Source of the DNA: Diphasiastrum complanatum
Lineage: Eukaryota > Streptophyta > Lycopodiopsida > Lycopodiales > Lycopodiaceae
DNA: 64,000 nucleotides
Assembly (NCBI GenBank): GCA_029204225.1
Contig: CM055102.1
Location: forward strand, 21,402,637-21,466,636
Direction: 5' to 3'
Within the stretch, counting starts at the first letter, position 1. Every line of letters starts with the position of its first letter. This document shows, piece after piece, positions 10,834-22,410 of the stretch. A program made the translations under genes and the position numbers. The notes under the pieces were generated by a model. It did no database searches, was not told the origin of the DNA, and saw nothing but the letters and a program-made list of their open reading frames with translations.

Positions 10834-13800
10834 TTATGCCAAATCCATCCCAGGTGGAGAGGAGATCTCAGGGATGCATTCCTGAGGGTTGGCATAAAAG
10901 TAATCTTCTTCTTTTGGTCTGTCCAGAATTACTCTCCTTTTTGAAGGTGAACCCATCCGGTCCTTATGAAGATCTTGCACAGCTAATGAGAAAGCATCCC
11001 AATCAAGTCTACGAGTATGGTACTGATCAATAAGTTGAATCAGTTGCCTTCTGTCCAAAAGGACAGTCTTACGAAATCCTAAGTATCTGCAATAAGCAAA
11101 AGAAGGGAATTACCCACAATTGTCACGAGATAGACTAAATTTACTTCTGCCATGGTTGTTAAACAAGGACCATGACAATAATGCCTACAAGATCCTTGCT
11201 GAAAAAAGATCATTCAGGCCTTGAGCTGGGACTTTGAAGGCTCTTACCTGCGATGTCCTTCTACAACCTTGGCCATGTTCCCATCATATGTAGGAATAAA
11301 AACATCACTGGCTACAGAGACAAGATAATCTAATGCTGCCATTTGAGAAGATCGACTTTCAAATGGTTTGAGGTCCTCCTCACTCAATAGCATTTCCTTC
11401 CGAACCTAGAAAATTGCAATGAAAAAAAGCTCATATGGATCTGATAACAATGTCATTAAGGACCAGAATTGTATTACTGACTGAAGTTGATAAGGCTTTG
11501 ACAAGCTCAGAACATGGTACAGAAAAGAAAAACGTTCCAAGATGTTAGCAAAGAGCTTCTTAATAACTTGTGTATTTTCAGTTTGTTTAGCTTTGAGATG
11601 TAGGAAGAGCTCCAAACTGAGAATCTTGAGACACTTACAATGTTAGGAAAAACTGAGCGTAAAGCTGCCATTCTCCTTTGACTGCCATAAATCTCTCCAG
11701 CAGCAATATAAATGTTGGTATTCCTATGGAATCCAAGGGCTTTCAAGATCAAGGCAGTTTCTTCTGGGGTGAGTGGGCAGAGACCATCCTTCCTCTTTTG
11801 CTGGGAATCGATGACTTTTTCTTTCCACCAAGGGTATGCATACCTAAACAAATGCCATGACTAGTAAAACACTGAACAAAAAAGCTTCATAAAGAAAACA
11901 CCTTGCCTAGGTGAGTAATGAGCAATCTGACCTCATTCTTGTGAGTTCCTCCTCCTCTTCCTCTGTACAGCCATGGGTGCAGCCTGAAAATGCTAGCATA
12001 TCCATCTCATATCTTAAATGGAGTGCCAAGAATGGACCCTTCTTTCTCAAAAGCTTGACCATTTTGTGACCAAGCTCCTCTATGCGTGGAGTAAACCGAA
12101 GAGAATGATAATTGACCCGGCATCGGAGCTTTTGAATCTCCAAAGGCAAATTATTGTTAGCCAGTCGTGCATCTGTCCTATTTAGGTGTAGCACCTTGTG
12201 TTTTTTAATCAGCGGAAGAATCTGCAAGCAAATCAGGGGTCATTCATAGAATGTACACAAATGATGCTTGTGTGTGACACTAGCTAGCCAAGAGATGTCT
12301 TAACATTTGAATTATGAACCGAAATTTTTTTCACAAAGTTCAACCTGGTTGAGATAGTATGATTCATTTGACCAGCTAACAGGAGGCATTGTCATAATCC
12401 GGCCATGTTTTAAAAATTTCGTAAACTTCGGAGGAAGCTCCTTAATTATCCTAACTTGATCTCTGAGTGAATGTTTGAAATGGTTGACATCGAAGATATC
12501 TCCAAAGTCACTGTTCAGTAGAAAATCAAAAGAATGAATGGCATGTGAGAAAATTAGACAATCATCTATGTCAAAATTGATGAGAAAAGATGACTTTGGG
12601 GCTTGTTTTTAGAAAGGATTTCAACATACATATTACATAATCTCATCTATAAATAATAAATGATTTGAAAGGATGCATTCACATAACAACAAAAGCAATA
12701 TTAGAAGATGGACGTTCTACATATACCATCTTTATCTACAAGAATTTAGAAAGTTTATAAAGTAGGTGGTCCGGGTTCGCTAGTCATGGCATCTTCTGCA
12801 CGAAGTGGAAAACAGTTACCGAAAAAGCAATACCTTGGATCAGCCCAGAACGAGCCTTTATCAAGTTCTGGTAAGATTAAGGTTACATTTAGATACTTCG
12901 CAATGGCCACCATGTCGCAAATCTGATCCACAAAAATATTTGTTTGTCAAGCAAGGATCGTAGTTTCTCATATAGTCGTCTAAAAAGCACTAGAAATACT
13001 TTTTGAAGCTGCAATAAGGCAAAGCTGGAGTTCATATGCTGATGTAAATCAATGCAAGCTTAAAGAACATCCACAGACTGTCAACATAACATATACTATG
13101 CATCAACTTACTGCTGCCCTCATCTGATTAAGGCCTCCATTGCAGGACACCCTCAAGTATCCATTGTTTTTGTATATCCCTGTTCAGAATAGTACACACA
13201 CATTTGAATGATTAGTTTCTATAGTTACTAAAGCACTTGATTTACAGAGACAAACTAAAACTCACAAATGAAAGAATCCCCAACTACACAAACTATCTTA
13301 GTTTTGACAACTGAATGAACCCGAACATAAGATGATGTCCAAGTCTTAATCCAAGGGCAACTCAGTCCCGTTCTGGCTCAAGTGATTCAGCTAGTCATTT
13401 TGGCTTACTCCTTTGCTTTCAAAGCCTAAACCGCGCATCGTTTTCTAGCTTCAATCAACCTAGATAAAACTCATTTGCAATGATGACAGAAGCAAAAGCC
13501 CCCTTTGGCACACCTCACAAGTTCTGTGATAGCAGAATGATAAGGTAAAAACTGCAAACCACTCTAATCCCAACAGTCCAGAGCATGTTCTGAACTACAA
13601 TGTTCTTCAGAAATTTGACAGAAGAGAGTCCAGCCATAAGCAAAGTGCTTACTAGGTGGTTCCTTTTATACCAGATTCGACTGCTTTATGATAGTTCATG
13701 ATAATTTTATTGCTGATACTTATTACTCACTTCGGGGGGGATAGGTGTCCTGCATAAGCGAGTCTGGTTGATCCAAGCAGAAAGGCCACCTGTGTAGCAA

Positions 13801-14040
13801 GTGAGGGCGCCATAGTTCTCCCATTGCAGTGAGCTGGATTAAGCAGGTCCAAAGGAGGATGGTGGTGCTTGCACGGATCAACCACACATGCAAGCGAGAG
13901 CGAGGAAGAATCGACGGACTTGTCTTGCCCGTTTTCATCTGCCCCAGCAAAGCTTTCAATTCAAGCTCCTGCCATATTATCTTGGATAACACTTTCTGCT
14001 TTTCCGACACAGAATGCGTGGGTAGCCCTGCTTTCGGCAT
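10834..14040 (-). CDS. GT106 / O-fucosyltransferase-family glycosyltransferase, RG-I rhamnosyltransferase-like, 8 exons
   Basis: Exons on the minus strand: 14040-13731, 13179-13112, 12922-12834, 12510-12345, 12221-11932, 11843-11639, 11405-11248, 11086-10834. Every intron has GT-AG ends, phases agree, and the spliced product is 512 aa with no internal stop. The ATG at 14040 is the first in frame; the frame stays open upstream only to a GTG at 14070. Residues 52-72 form one membrane segment, as in type II Golgi enzymes. Family motifs: '[12 protein letters not shown]' (about 115-126), 'LHLRYEMDM' (278-286), '[10 protein letters not shown]', '[13 protein letters not shown]' (417-429) and '[13 protein letters not shown]' near the C-terminus. 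They place it in the plant O-fucosyltransferase-like family (PF10250). Overall resemblance is closest to the Arabidopsis RRT1-type enzymes that add rhamnose from UDP-rhamnose to the pectin rhamnogalacturonan I backbone. The family is near certain; the rhamnosyl specificity is inferred. It is the only intact host gene seen here. Confidence 0.93.
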
Positions 14041-14569
14041 TGTTCCCTTATCCCTGGCAACCAAATCCACTGCAGTGCAACGAGATCAACAAGATTTCCT
14101 CTGCCACACATCCACCAATACTTTTTACACTCCAATAAAATATTTGCCCACTGTCGTCTAGATGAGCAGTGCTTTGTACGATATCTCTGAGAAAATGCCT
14201 GTATTCTGCTACAGTATTGAGCTCCAGTTTACTGTTCCATCACAGTGTTCCTAGCAGAGCTACAGCTATGCAAGAGCTCTGTGGGCAGCAGTTCTGCTGC
14301 ATTGATGGAAACGAGAGCAATTGTTTGAGCTCAATGAGAGATCACGGCAGTGTAGAGATGCAGCAACAGATGGGCAATGCAAATGCCAGTGTCTGATCCA
14401 TGCTCTCGCAATCCCAGAGCTGCCGCTGCTGCCATTTTCTTCCTGCTTTTGCTTCTCTCCTCGCATTTCTCTTCTCTCCTCGCATTTGCGATCCTCCTCC
14501 CTTGCCTTCTCTATTGCGATCTTCTTACCCCCCATCTTAACGGCACGACACAGTTCGATACTCTACACC

Positions 14570-15150
14570 GTCGGATTCTCCAACAAACGTTCAGATCCTG
14601 CCACGTTTTCTACCAGTACACCATCGATCTGACTCCACGTGGCAAAATAACACGTGTCATAGATCCAAGGGGTTGGGCCCAGGTGCTCCGTGCAAGGCCC
14701 CGTCGAACCGCAACCGTTCTGCTGCTCTACGTCCTGGCTCCACCGCAGCCCCACCCCAGGTGCACGCTCCCATTTTCCTCCCTCCCCATTGGATTTCTCC
14801 CACGTGGCATAGTCCACGTCAACGTTTTTCAGCGGTCGATTTTTAATACGTGTCAGGATCTGGGGCTCGGTAGCTAGATCCAACGGCGGGCGATTCCAAG
14901 TGCTCACGTGCACTAAGTCCTCCACGTCCCTGTCCGGAGCTAGTTGGCTCCCTTGGGGCAACCGTCCCTTTAAGAGGAGCCCTTGGGAAGCCTGGCATCT
15001 TAAAGACACGAGACGATTTAAAGGCGCGCCACCGATGCACTCCACAGTAAACGTTCAGATTCTGCCACGTCTCCTAAGCTATACTCCAAGTAGCAGTCCT
15101 CCACGTGGCAAAAATCCAAATGGTCAAGAGAAACACACTCCGTGTCATTA
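14570..15150. promoter_or_regulatory. G-box/ABRE-rich upstream region of the GT106 gene
   Basis: A GC-rich island in AT-rich DNA, starting about 530 bp upstream of the GT106 ATG. It carries many ACGT-core motifs: CCACGT at 14601, CCACGTGGC at 14635 and 15101, CACGTGTC at 14651, CCCACGTGGC near 14800, CCACGTC at 14814, ACGTGTC at 14848, TCACGTGC at 14904, CCACGTCC near 14922 and GCCACGTC at 15064. These are bZIP/bHLH binding cores known from light- and ABA-responsive plant promoters. 'ACGTTCAGAT(C/T)CTGCCACGT' occurs twice, at 14587 and 15051. Open frames on both strands here look like by-products of GC content. Confidence 0.55.
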
Positions 15151-15519
15151 AGCCCCCATCAATTCGGCCAGCCTCTCCTTTTCACCTTCGTTGATTTTAG
15201 TCCAAGCTGTACTGTCAAAGTCTGTCACTTCGAAGCCTTCAACTTCAATGTGCAGGCTTGAAATTCCTGTGAAGGGCGTTTTGCACCAAATCCATTACCA
15301 CATTGTGAGGTTCAAGTTTCAAAATCCGAGGCAAAGCTTCATTTTGATGGGCACCCACAAAGGTGCACATCAATGATCAACTCACTCTAGGACTCCTCAT
15401 AGCAGTTGTGAGAGTCATATCGAACACATGGCATCATCCGGTTGGATATGAAGAGCCATGATCTGAGTCATAGCAAAGATTTGAAAACGCAATTAATCTG
15501 CACCGTTGGATCACAACTA

Positions 15520-15638
15520 CTATGTCTGGTATTGGTGATCCGACGGTGGGCTAATGTTGTAGCCACCCTCGCCACTCTAGCAGCTCGGAGTGCTACAGCC
15601 GGTAGCCCACCTCCGCATCACCAATACCTAGTCCATAG
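15520..15638. repeat. Imperfect inverted repeat (hairpin-forming)
   Basis: Arms at 15520-15553 and 15603-15638 pair: GGTATTGGTGAT...GGTGGGCTA on the left mirrors TAGCCCACC...ATCACCAATACC on the right, with a few mismatches, and CTATG/CATAG extends the stem outward. The loop of about 49 nt has further short self-complementarity. The RNA would fold into one long hairpin, as expected of a foldback element or a small-RNA precursor. Confidence 0.7.
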
Positions 15639-15865
15639 CCACTGAGAGCACTATCCATTATTGTGATCATATTCATTGTTGAAGCCCTAATAACATATGA
15701 ATCTCACCTTTTTCTCACCTATATCTTGCACATGGATTTTGAATGAAGGAGGCCTCACTCATATCATGCAAGTAGATTGAATCATGCGTAGATTGAAGGA
15801 TACTGACTCTCTAGCAAATGTGGCTAGCAAGGAACCAATCGATTTTTGGCGAATGATGTTATGTA

Positions 15866-16022
15866 TTATGGAAGGAGCCGGGCACAGGCAGGCCATTCTG
15901 CCCCCGCCTCGGTAAGGATTTTCAAAAAGTTTTGGGCGAGGCCCGGAGGGGTCGAGCCTAAATTTTTTTGGAAAGCCGAACCGGGCAGAATGGCCTGTGC
16001 CCGGCTCATTCCATTGCGTAAT
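15866..16022. repeat. Long foldback, MITE-like or small-RNA-precursor-like
   Basis: The left arm (15866-15903) contains GGAGCCGGGCACAGGC and CCATTCTGCCC. The right arm (15983-16020) contains the exact complements, GGGCAGAATGG and GCCTGTGCCCGGCTC. A 3-nt insertion (AGG) bulges the left arm. The interior (15904-15982) is also partly self-complementary, so nearly the whole 155 bp can fold into one stem. GC content is well above the flanks. No transposase ORF lies beside it. Confidence 0.75.
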
Positions 16023-17959
16023 GGAGTCTTTGACTTTTCCACATGCCATTTACAAAGCATAATCAGCAGTTTGGCTTTTTTTGGACCAATGAGAAACTGC
16101 CATGTGGCAGTCTGACGCGGACTGAGGCGCGTCTGGAATGAGCTCCAAAATTTTCAAAAAAATTAAAATTAAAATTCAGTGACATTTTATGCTTTTTAAA
16201 AAGCCCAAAACCTGGGCATAATTAGCACAAAGAATTCATTACTTTGTCAGAAAGGATGTTACTGTGTCACAAGGCAATCATGTCTCACGTATGTGGTGGC
16301 CATCATAAAAAAAAATGACATCTCTTTCTTTACTATGTTATGGATCCTTACATATGATGGGTTTTAGGTAGAAAATTTTGGACATAGAAAATTAGAAACA
16401 TGGGTTTTGCTTTACTTCGAAGCTCACCAAATCCTTGTCAAGCTTCAACATAACTAACATGCTACTCCTTAGACTTAGGTTGGGATCTCCTCCTAACGAT
16501 GGGCTATTTCACTTTGTCCCGTTACTTTTCAGCTCAATGTTGTCTTATATTTTGTCCATATTCATAACTTTTTAGCTTGATCTTCTTGTATGTTTTGTCC
16601 ATAATTCAATAATATTTAACCTTTGTTGACATTTTTTCTTGGTAAATGTGAATAAAGTCAAGCCACTCAAATTTCAAATGGAATGTCTTAGTTCTTATCA
16701 CACTATTTTGCAATTTGGAAACATGCAACACAAATTCAAGAACATATTATGGGCATCAACTTTATGCATATGTCATGTCAAAATGTCACCATATTGGGTA
16801 GCCCCAAACCTGCAATTTCAGCAATGATTATGGGACATACAAGACAATAACAAGTGTGTGATAAAGTTACATGGGCCCTACCTTACTTTAGAGTCAGTTA
16901 TAGGTGGTCTATTGTGTATGATTTATTGGGTGTAAATGGCCCTACTTTACATTTAGCATGAGATATTTGAGATTTGTTGTGTATGTATTGTTTGATCTTC
17001 ATAGTATACACACGGAGTTAGACATTTATGAATTGTTGTGTATTCTTTATCTTGTGTATGCAATTTATATACTTTATTGTTAGATATCTGAAGTATGTTA
17101 TGTATGGTTTTTTTGGGGCATACATTTTATATATTTTACAATCAAATATTGTGGTTTGTTGTGTATGGGTTAATTGATGTACGCCTTGAGTGGTCACTCC
17201 AATAGCAATATGTTACTTCATGAAAGCATTGTTTCTAGGGGTTTGCCCAAATGTGATGTGATTGGAAATTGGGTTGATTCATGAATGTCATCAATGGTCT
17301 TGCAATGCTATGGGCATAATAAACCCTACAAATAGCTTCTTTGCAACTATCACTAAGATAAAAGGCTTTCAACATTAAACGAAGCTCAAATATACATGTA
17401 ACCAAAATGCCAAAATAAAGTATTTATCTAACACCTAATCAACTTGCAATTTGTATCATCTGAGGTTGAAAAACAAATGGAGAATTGATACAATGTTCTT
17501 GTTGTTCTAGCAATGAATCACTAATTGATGCAATGCTTTGTGTGTTCCATCCATAAATCAGAAAAAAAAAAAAATATTAAACGATGATGTTGTATGTCAT
17601 AATCACCTATTGTAGGAATACCTCTTTTGAAATTCTCAATCAGCGAAAATGTTACAAGCTTGAATATAGATTGACTCAAATTGCCAGAGCAAGTATTCAT
17701 TTACTGCGTTATAAGCTATACCATTGAAATTATTATTGCTAAAAGTTGAAAAAATATCAAATCTTTGATACAATGCTATTGATGTTCATGTCAATATTCA
17801 TTAAAAAGAGTTATCAAAGACTTGCACCAATGCAAACACTTACACTGTATTTAAAAACATTTGAAAATGACAATCCTCATAGGTTACATGTAGAATTTTA
17901 TATTCAAATTCTTGCCCATTGTATTATGTATTCTAGCCTGTCAACCCATGATTGGAATG
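16023..17959. other. AT-rich intergenic DNA
   Basis: No coding frame, RNA gene or repeat that I can support. Short A-runs and low-complexity AT stretches dominate. Copies of 'TTGTTGTGTATG'-like words between 16970 and 17170 are weak and diverged. Confidence 0.5.
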
Positions 17960-17964
17960 ACCTC

Positions 17965-18709
17965 TGTAGTGGGTTTCTTTCCTTGCCTAACCTGAATCCA
18001 AGATCTAGTCAATCTAGCATCATAGAGACGGAGTTAGTTGTCACGCGTAGGTTCGTTCCCATGAGAGCGATAGTTTAGTTCAGATTTCAGCATGAATGGA
18101 AGATCTAAATCTAACTCTACATCCATTAAACCTACTCATTAACACTAAGATCCATTAACACTACGATCCACAACAAAGATAGCTTACTCTTTCTCTCTGT
18201 CTCTCTCATAAAAAGTATAATAACAATCAATCCCAATAACATTCAAATCCAATAATTAGCAAAATTCAAAGAAAGCATGAGAGATGGCGAAGGAAAGAAG
18301 AAGAACAAGGACATACATCAATCCATTTCTGAAGAGAACCAATTTGCTTTATTGAAATGAGGAAATGAACATGAGGAGCAACTCGAGTTGGTCCCTTCTT
18401 ATAGTAGAGAGGAGGACCCTAGCCTCTGAATCCTATTGGTCCAGTCTTGCCTGTCTTTTTATTCAAATTTAAAAAAGTGTGGGAACCATCAAAATTGGAG
18501 GGAAACCCAACTTTATTCACTAACTTGACATTTAGGCCCTGCAACATTAAAAGTCCCGCAAAAAGGCCTAAAGTCCTTTTATTGACTTTCAACTAATCAA
18601 TCAGATAACTATGTGATCATCGGGTTGGACTTACACACACAGGGTGCCAAATCCCTCTCACTTATTAACTAGGGTTAGGGTTGCCTTAGGATCCAAAAAC
18701 CCTCCAACA
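17965..18709 (-). repeat. Element G 3' LTR (745 bp)
   Basis: Begins TGTAGTGGGTTTCTTTCC and ends CCCTCCAACA. By eye it differs from the other LTR at roughly 30-40 positions, including a CT-repeat length change near 18195, so insertion is not very recent. Confidence 0.92.
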
Positions 18710-18787
18710 GTATCCCCCACCAAAACTGGACGACACCTGCAATATGCAGTTATTGGAGACTTTTATTGGCTTCGCGCCGAATCTTGA

Positions 18788-20376
18788 TTAAATGGTACTA
18801 CACCTCTCCATAAAGTCGAGACGTGCAGTATTAAAATCCAAATTGTGTGGCAGAAAACAACGGTGGGCTCCGACAATCCACTTGGAGGTTGTCCATGATG
18901 TGAAGCGTGATTCCCAGGAGCCTCCCATAATTGTCGCACGAAAATATAAACGAGCAACCGACAGCTGAACTTTGATTTGCTTTGAGGCCATCGGCTTATT
19001 TGGATCGAATGCTAGAGGAGGGAGACAATCGTCCCATCTGGTTGCCATTGACGCCAATAGAGTTAGATCTTTAACAAACATTGCTGATTGTCGCACCGTT
19101 GGATCTGGAGAGTGGACATATTCTCTCTGATAGGCTTGCAAGGCACGGTGGAAATCCACTGAGATTGTCCACCTGTAGGGCTGATGGATGATTGGCCAAT
19201 TGGGTGTATGGATGGTGATCTTGTCCATAGCCAACCCCAAATCTTTCAATTTATTTCTCCGCGGCATTGGCAAGTAATAGGGATCTACCCGCAATTGGTG
19301 AGGGCTGGCGACGTAACTCCTAATTGATTCTGGAGTTTTTTCAAAAACAGTGATTCTCCATGTCGGTTGCTCTCCCAATGCAGGTATTTTATCCAATTCT
19401 TTGTCGACCTCTATCTCAGAGGTCTTAAACTTCAGAATCCATCCACCATGCGAGGACTCATGCGGATGTTGCTTTAAGAAGGTTTGGATCTGGTCCTCGA
19501 CGCTGATGGGCCTTCTGAATAGAGGTGTGGTCCTTGATGAGGATGGACCTGCTTGTACTGCCGGTAAGATTGGCGGTTGTTCGGCTATATCTAGAGCTCC
19601 CCCCTGGTCCATGCTCGAATCTACCCATGTATCCATTGGTACAGCTTCTTGGTACGGAGGGTAGAATTGCGGCATGACCGGTACGGGGATTTGTGGACCG
19701 ACTTCCAACACTTGAGCGGATGCTTTTTCATAGGCGGTGATGGTCTCCTTAGCCTTTTCCAACTCGGTTGAAGCTACTCCTTTGAACCTATCAAAGCGGC
19801 CTTGAAATCCCTAAAGGGCCACTTTGTATGTCTCTACTTTCTTGAACAAATACGCAATCTCTGTCGGTGTGATCGGATGATCTGGTATTTTGTGTTTGAA
19901 GATACGCATCACGTTCAAGGTTTCAATAGCTGGGCAACAGCGTGGATTGAAGGCTCAATGACGGCTTCCAGAAGGTAGCCGTCATTGGTCCAGTGCAGAT
20001 CATTGGTGAGATCAATATATGGCTTGATGGCCTGTTTGGTGTGCTTGTGATTGGGTGAGGCCTGCGTGCCGAATGCTATACCTATAGCTTGCAAGGGCGA
20101 CCTCAGTGACGTGCACATTGTGTGTGGCTCCCTGGAAAGTGATATAAAATTTAGATTTTTCTTCCTTCCATGTACTGAAGACAAGAGTGATAAATTCCAT
20201 ATTGATGCGACCAAAAAAGGCTCTCTCATGAATACCCATTGCAGTGAGCAGAGGCTCCGCAAGGGTCATCCACTGAGTGACCATGCTTGTGCTAGGAAGG
20301 ATCATGATGTCCGTTGCAGATGGGACATCACGATGGATAGTATAGCGTGGAGACTAGGAAGTATCGGTAGAAGACA
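18788..20376 (-). pseudogene. Element G extra ORF downstream of integrase, plant-mobile-domain-like (tentative)
   Basis: From an ATG at 20376 a coding stretch of about 530 codons runs to 18788, broken by a TAG at codon 8, a frame change near 20090 and a stop near 19812. The last part (19762-18788, 324 codons) is continuous. The N-terminal third reads 'TQWMTLAEPLLTAMGI', 'FITLVFSTWKEEKSKFYITF' and 'HNVHVTEVALASYGI'. This resembles the plant mobile domain pattern of a helical start, a W-containing strand and a 'tFhlpfGe.titl.dva' block. A Pro-rich middle follows, then a conserved-looking C-terminal domain. Tat/Athila elements are known to carry extra ORFs at this position. The function is unknown and the domain call is tentative. 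Confidence 0.55.
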
Positions 20377-21194
20377 TGATGATTAGAAAGGAAATATAAA
20401 ATGCGTAAAAGTGTCTTAGAAAGCAGTGCAGGAATTTTGGAAGGCTTTGGTCGCGGTAAAAGTTTGCAAGACTTCGCTAGCACAAGTGAGGAATGAATCG
20501 AATTCAGTCAACTTATAGGTGAATTTTTTGTCCATTACACTGAATACTAGTTTGGCTGATAAGTTCTGAACAAAAATTTGCAAGCATGTACAGTAAGTAC
20601 TATGATAATAGGGTATAAAAATCTCGACAATGGTTTCTGGGAATCTGGACCTATCAGGCAAACGTTTTCCAAGCTTGGCGAAGGATGAACCTTCGCCCAA
20701 GAGGGTCCTTCACCCAGGTACTGTCATAAATGTATTTTTTCAAGACCTAAACCTATGGACAACCTAATTTTGACATTTTAAGATCATTTAACGGGTCGAC
20801 GAAGGTTAATAATGACGTTAAGTTGCTCGACGAAGGTTCCCAAAATGGCATATCACTGATCCTTCGCTGGACTCAAAAACTGGAGTTTTTTAGGACAGGA
20901 ACCTTCACCCACCTCAAATTAGATATATCTAGAGTGGATGTGCAATCTGAGAGCTCAACGAAGGTTGCTAGTACTGAATAGGCTAAATCTGACCAAAACA
21001 ATGATTTTCTAAGTCTTTTTCCATTAAAAAATTACTATGCTTTCTTTTTCTATGCTGGGCTTTCTGACTTTTGCCCATCAGTATTTTCTCAATTTAATAA
21101 AAATTTTTTTTAATTGTCTTTTTTTCAAAAACTTAGCAAATTAAGTACTGAAAAACAAAAAATTGAAAAACAAATAAAATTAAAAAACCATTGA

Positions 21195-21501
21195 GATCAG
21201 ACTTGCTGACCTGGTGGAGCAGCCTGCCAAAACTTGCGTAAGCGGTTGCCATTCACCGGAGTATCAAATTGTTTTTTATCCAAATTATTGCGCCATAGTT
21301 TAAGATTTCTTTCACTTTATACGGGCCTTCCTCGGTAAACTTCAACTTGCCCTTGATCGGCTTGGTTTTATACATTAATGCAAGATCTCCTGCTTTCAAA
21401 TCTTTTTTGTGCAATCGACGATCGTGCCATGCCTTGTGGCTGGCTTTCTCTGCTACTAAGGCATGAACTGCCATCAATCGAGTTTCACATAATTTGTGCA
21501 A
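21195..21501 (-). pseudogene. Element G integrase C-terminal fragment
   Basis: 'ETRLMAVHALVAEKAS', 'DRRLHKKDLKAGDLALMY', 'GKLKFTEEGPYKVKEI' and, after a frame change near 21270, 'DTPVNGNRLRKFW' are the C-terminal part of a gypsy integrase as seen in Tat/Athila elements. The catalytic D,D,E core and zinc finger are absent. The fragment joins almost directly to the protease region at 21581, marking a large internal deletion. Confidence 0.85.
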
Positions 21502-21580
21502 CGCTTCATGATGGAGTTGTAAAGACGTATCATCATTTAATCATTTTGTGGCCGCTATGCGTAAAGATGGGATTAAAAAT

Positions 21581-22410
21581 TCAACTTGTAGGATCAATTT
21601 TAACTGCACATTCACGATTTTCAAAAGTGATTTTTCTGGTACCCCAGTTATGAATTGCTTGCGCAACTCGTAACCATGGACGTCCCAATAGAACTCGATA
21701 AACATTAGGCGCTTCTGGTAAGTCCATCACTACGAAAGTAATGACAAACTGTACTCTTGCAATCCTGACAGGTATATCTTCCACCATTCCTCGTGGATGA
21801 ACTGTCGTTTGATCAGCTAGCTTAATAGCAAAACTAGCAGGTTTGATCTTTGTAAGGCCCCATTTTGCACATAGCTTTGTAGAGATCAAGTTAACTCCTG
21901 AACCGCCATCTATCATGGCTGCTTCTTTAGGAAATTGTCTATGTTGTATCGATAGAGTGATAGTTTTTGTTCACTTTCCCAAGCAGCTCCAACATGGAGT
22001 ACTTCGTTAGATTCTTCAAATCCAGCACAAAAAAGTGGCTCCTGATGGACTTCTAGTCCTTCTTTAGCTAACTTTTGTGCTAAGACTTCTTTTGCTTTTG
22101 GCACCAACTTCAAGAACTCTCCCAATGAGATATTGATCTTACTAGACAAAATGTTCATGAGTAGTTCTATTTGCGGTGCTTCTGGTTCAGTCATCTTGAA
22201 GGGTTCTTCAAGATTATGTAAATATTCGTACGTAAATTTCTTGAAGGCTGCAATGGTGAAGACCGAACTTCAGCTGTTGATTTAGCAGCTTCAAGCTCCT
22301 CTTCATCTAACTGGATTTGTTAATCTGTTATATTTGGGTAGATCCAAATAGGGTGCTCTTCTAACAATAATTGGATTGACTTCCTGTGGAGCAGCTCCAG
22401 AGGCAGCCAT
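21581..22410 (-). pseudogene. Element G gag-linker and aspartic protease
   Basis: Starts at an ATG at 22410 ('MAASGAAPQEVNPII') that resembles a gag N-terminus, then jumps through stops to a linker (22194-21913) and the retropepsin (21916-21581). The protease has the active-site loop 'IDGGSGVNLIS', with DGGS replacing the usual D-S/T-G-A (a variant seen in plant gypsy proteins), and the later 'RVLLGRPWLR' motif. The capsid part of gag is missing, so particles could not be made from this copy. Confidence 0.8.

Noticed and set aside
14040-14070. Extending the GT106 protein ten codons upstream
   Set aside because: The extension would begin at GTG; the first ATG at 14040 is the expected start and a stop lies at 14086-14088.
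14377-15045. Open frames of 160-166 codons on both strands upstream of the GT106 gene
   Set aside because: They overlap on opposite strands, match no domain, and are explained by high GC in a promoter-like region.
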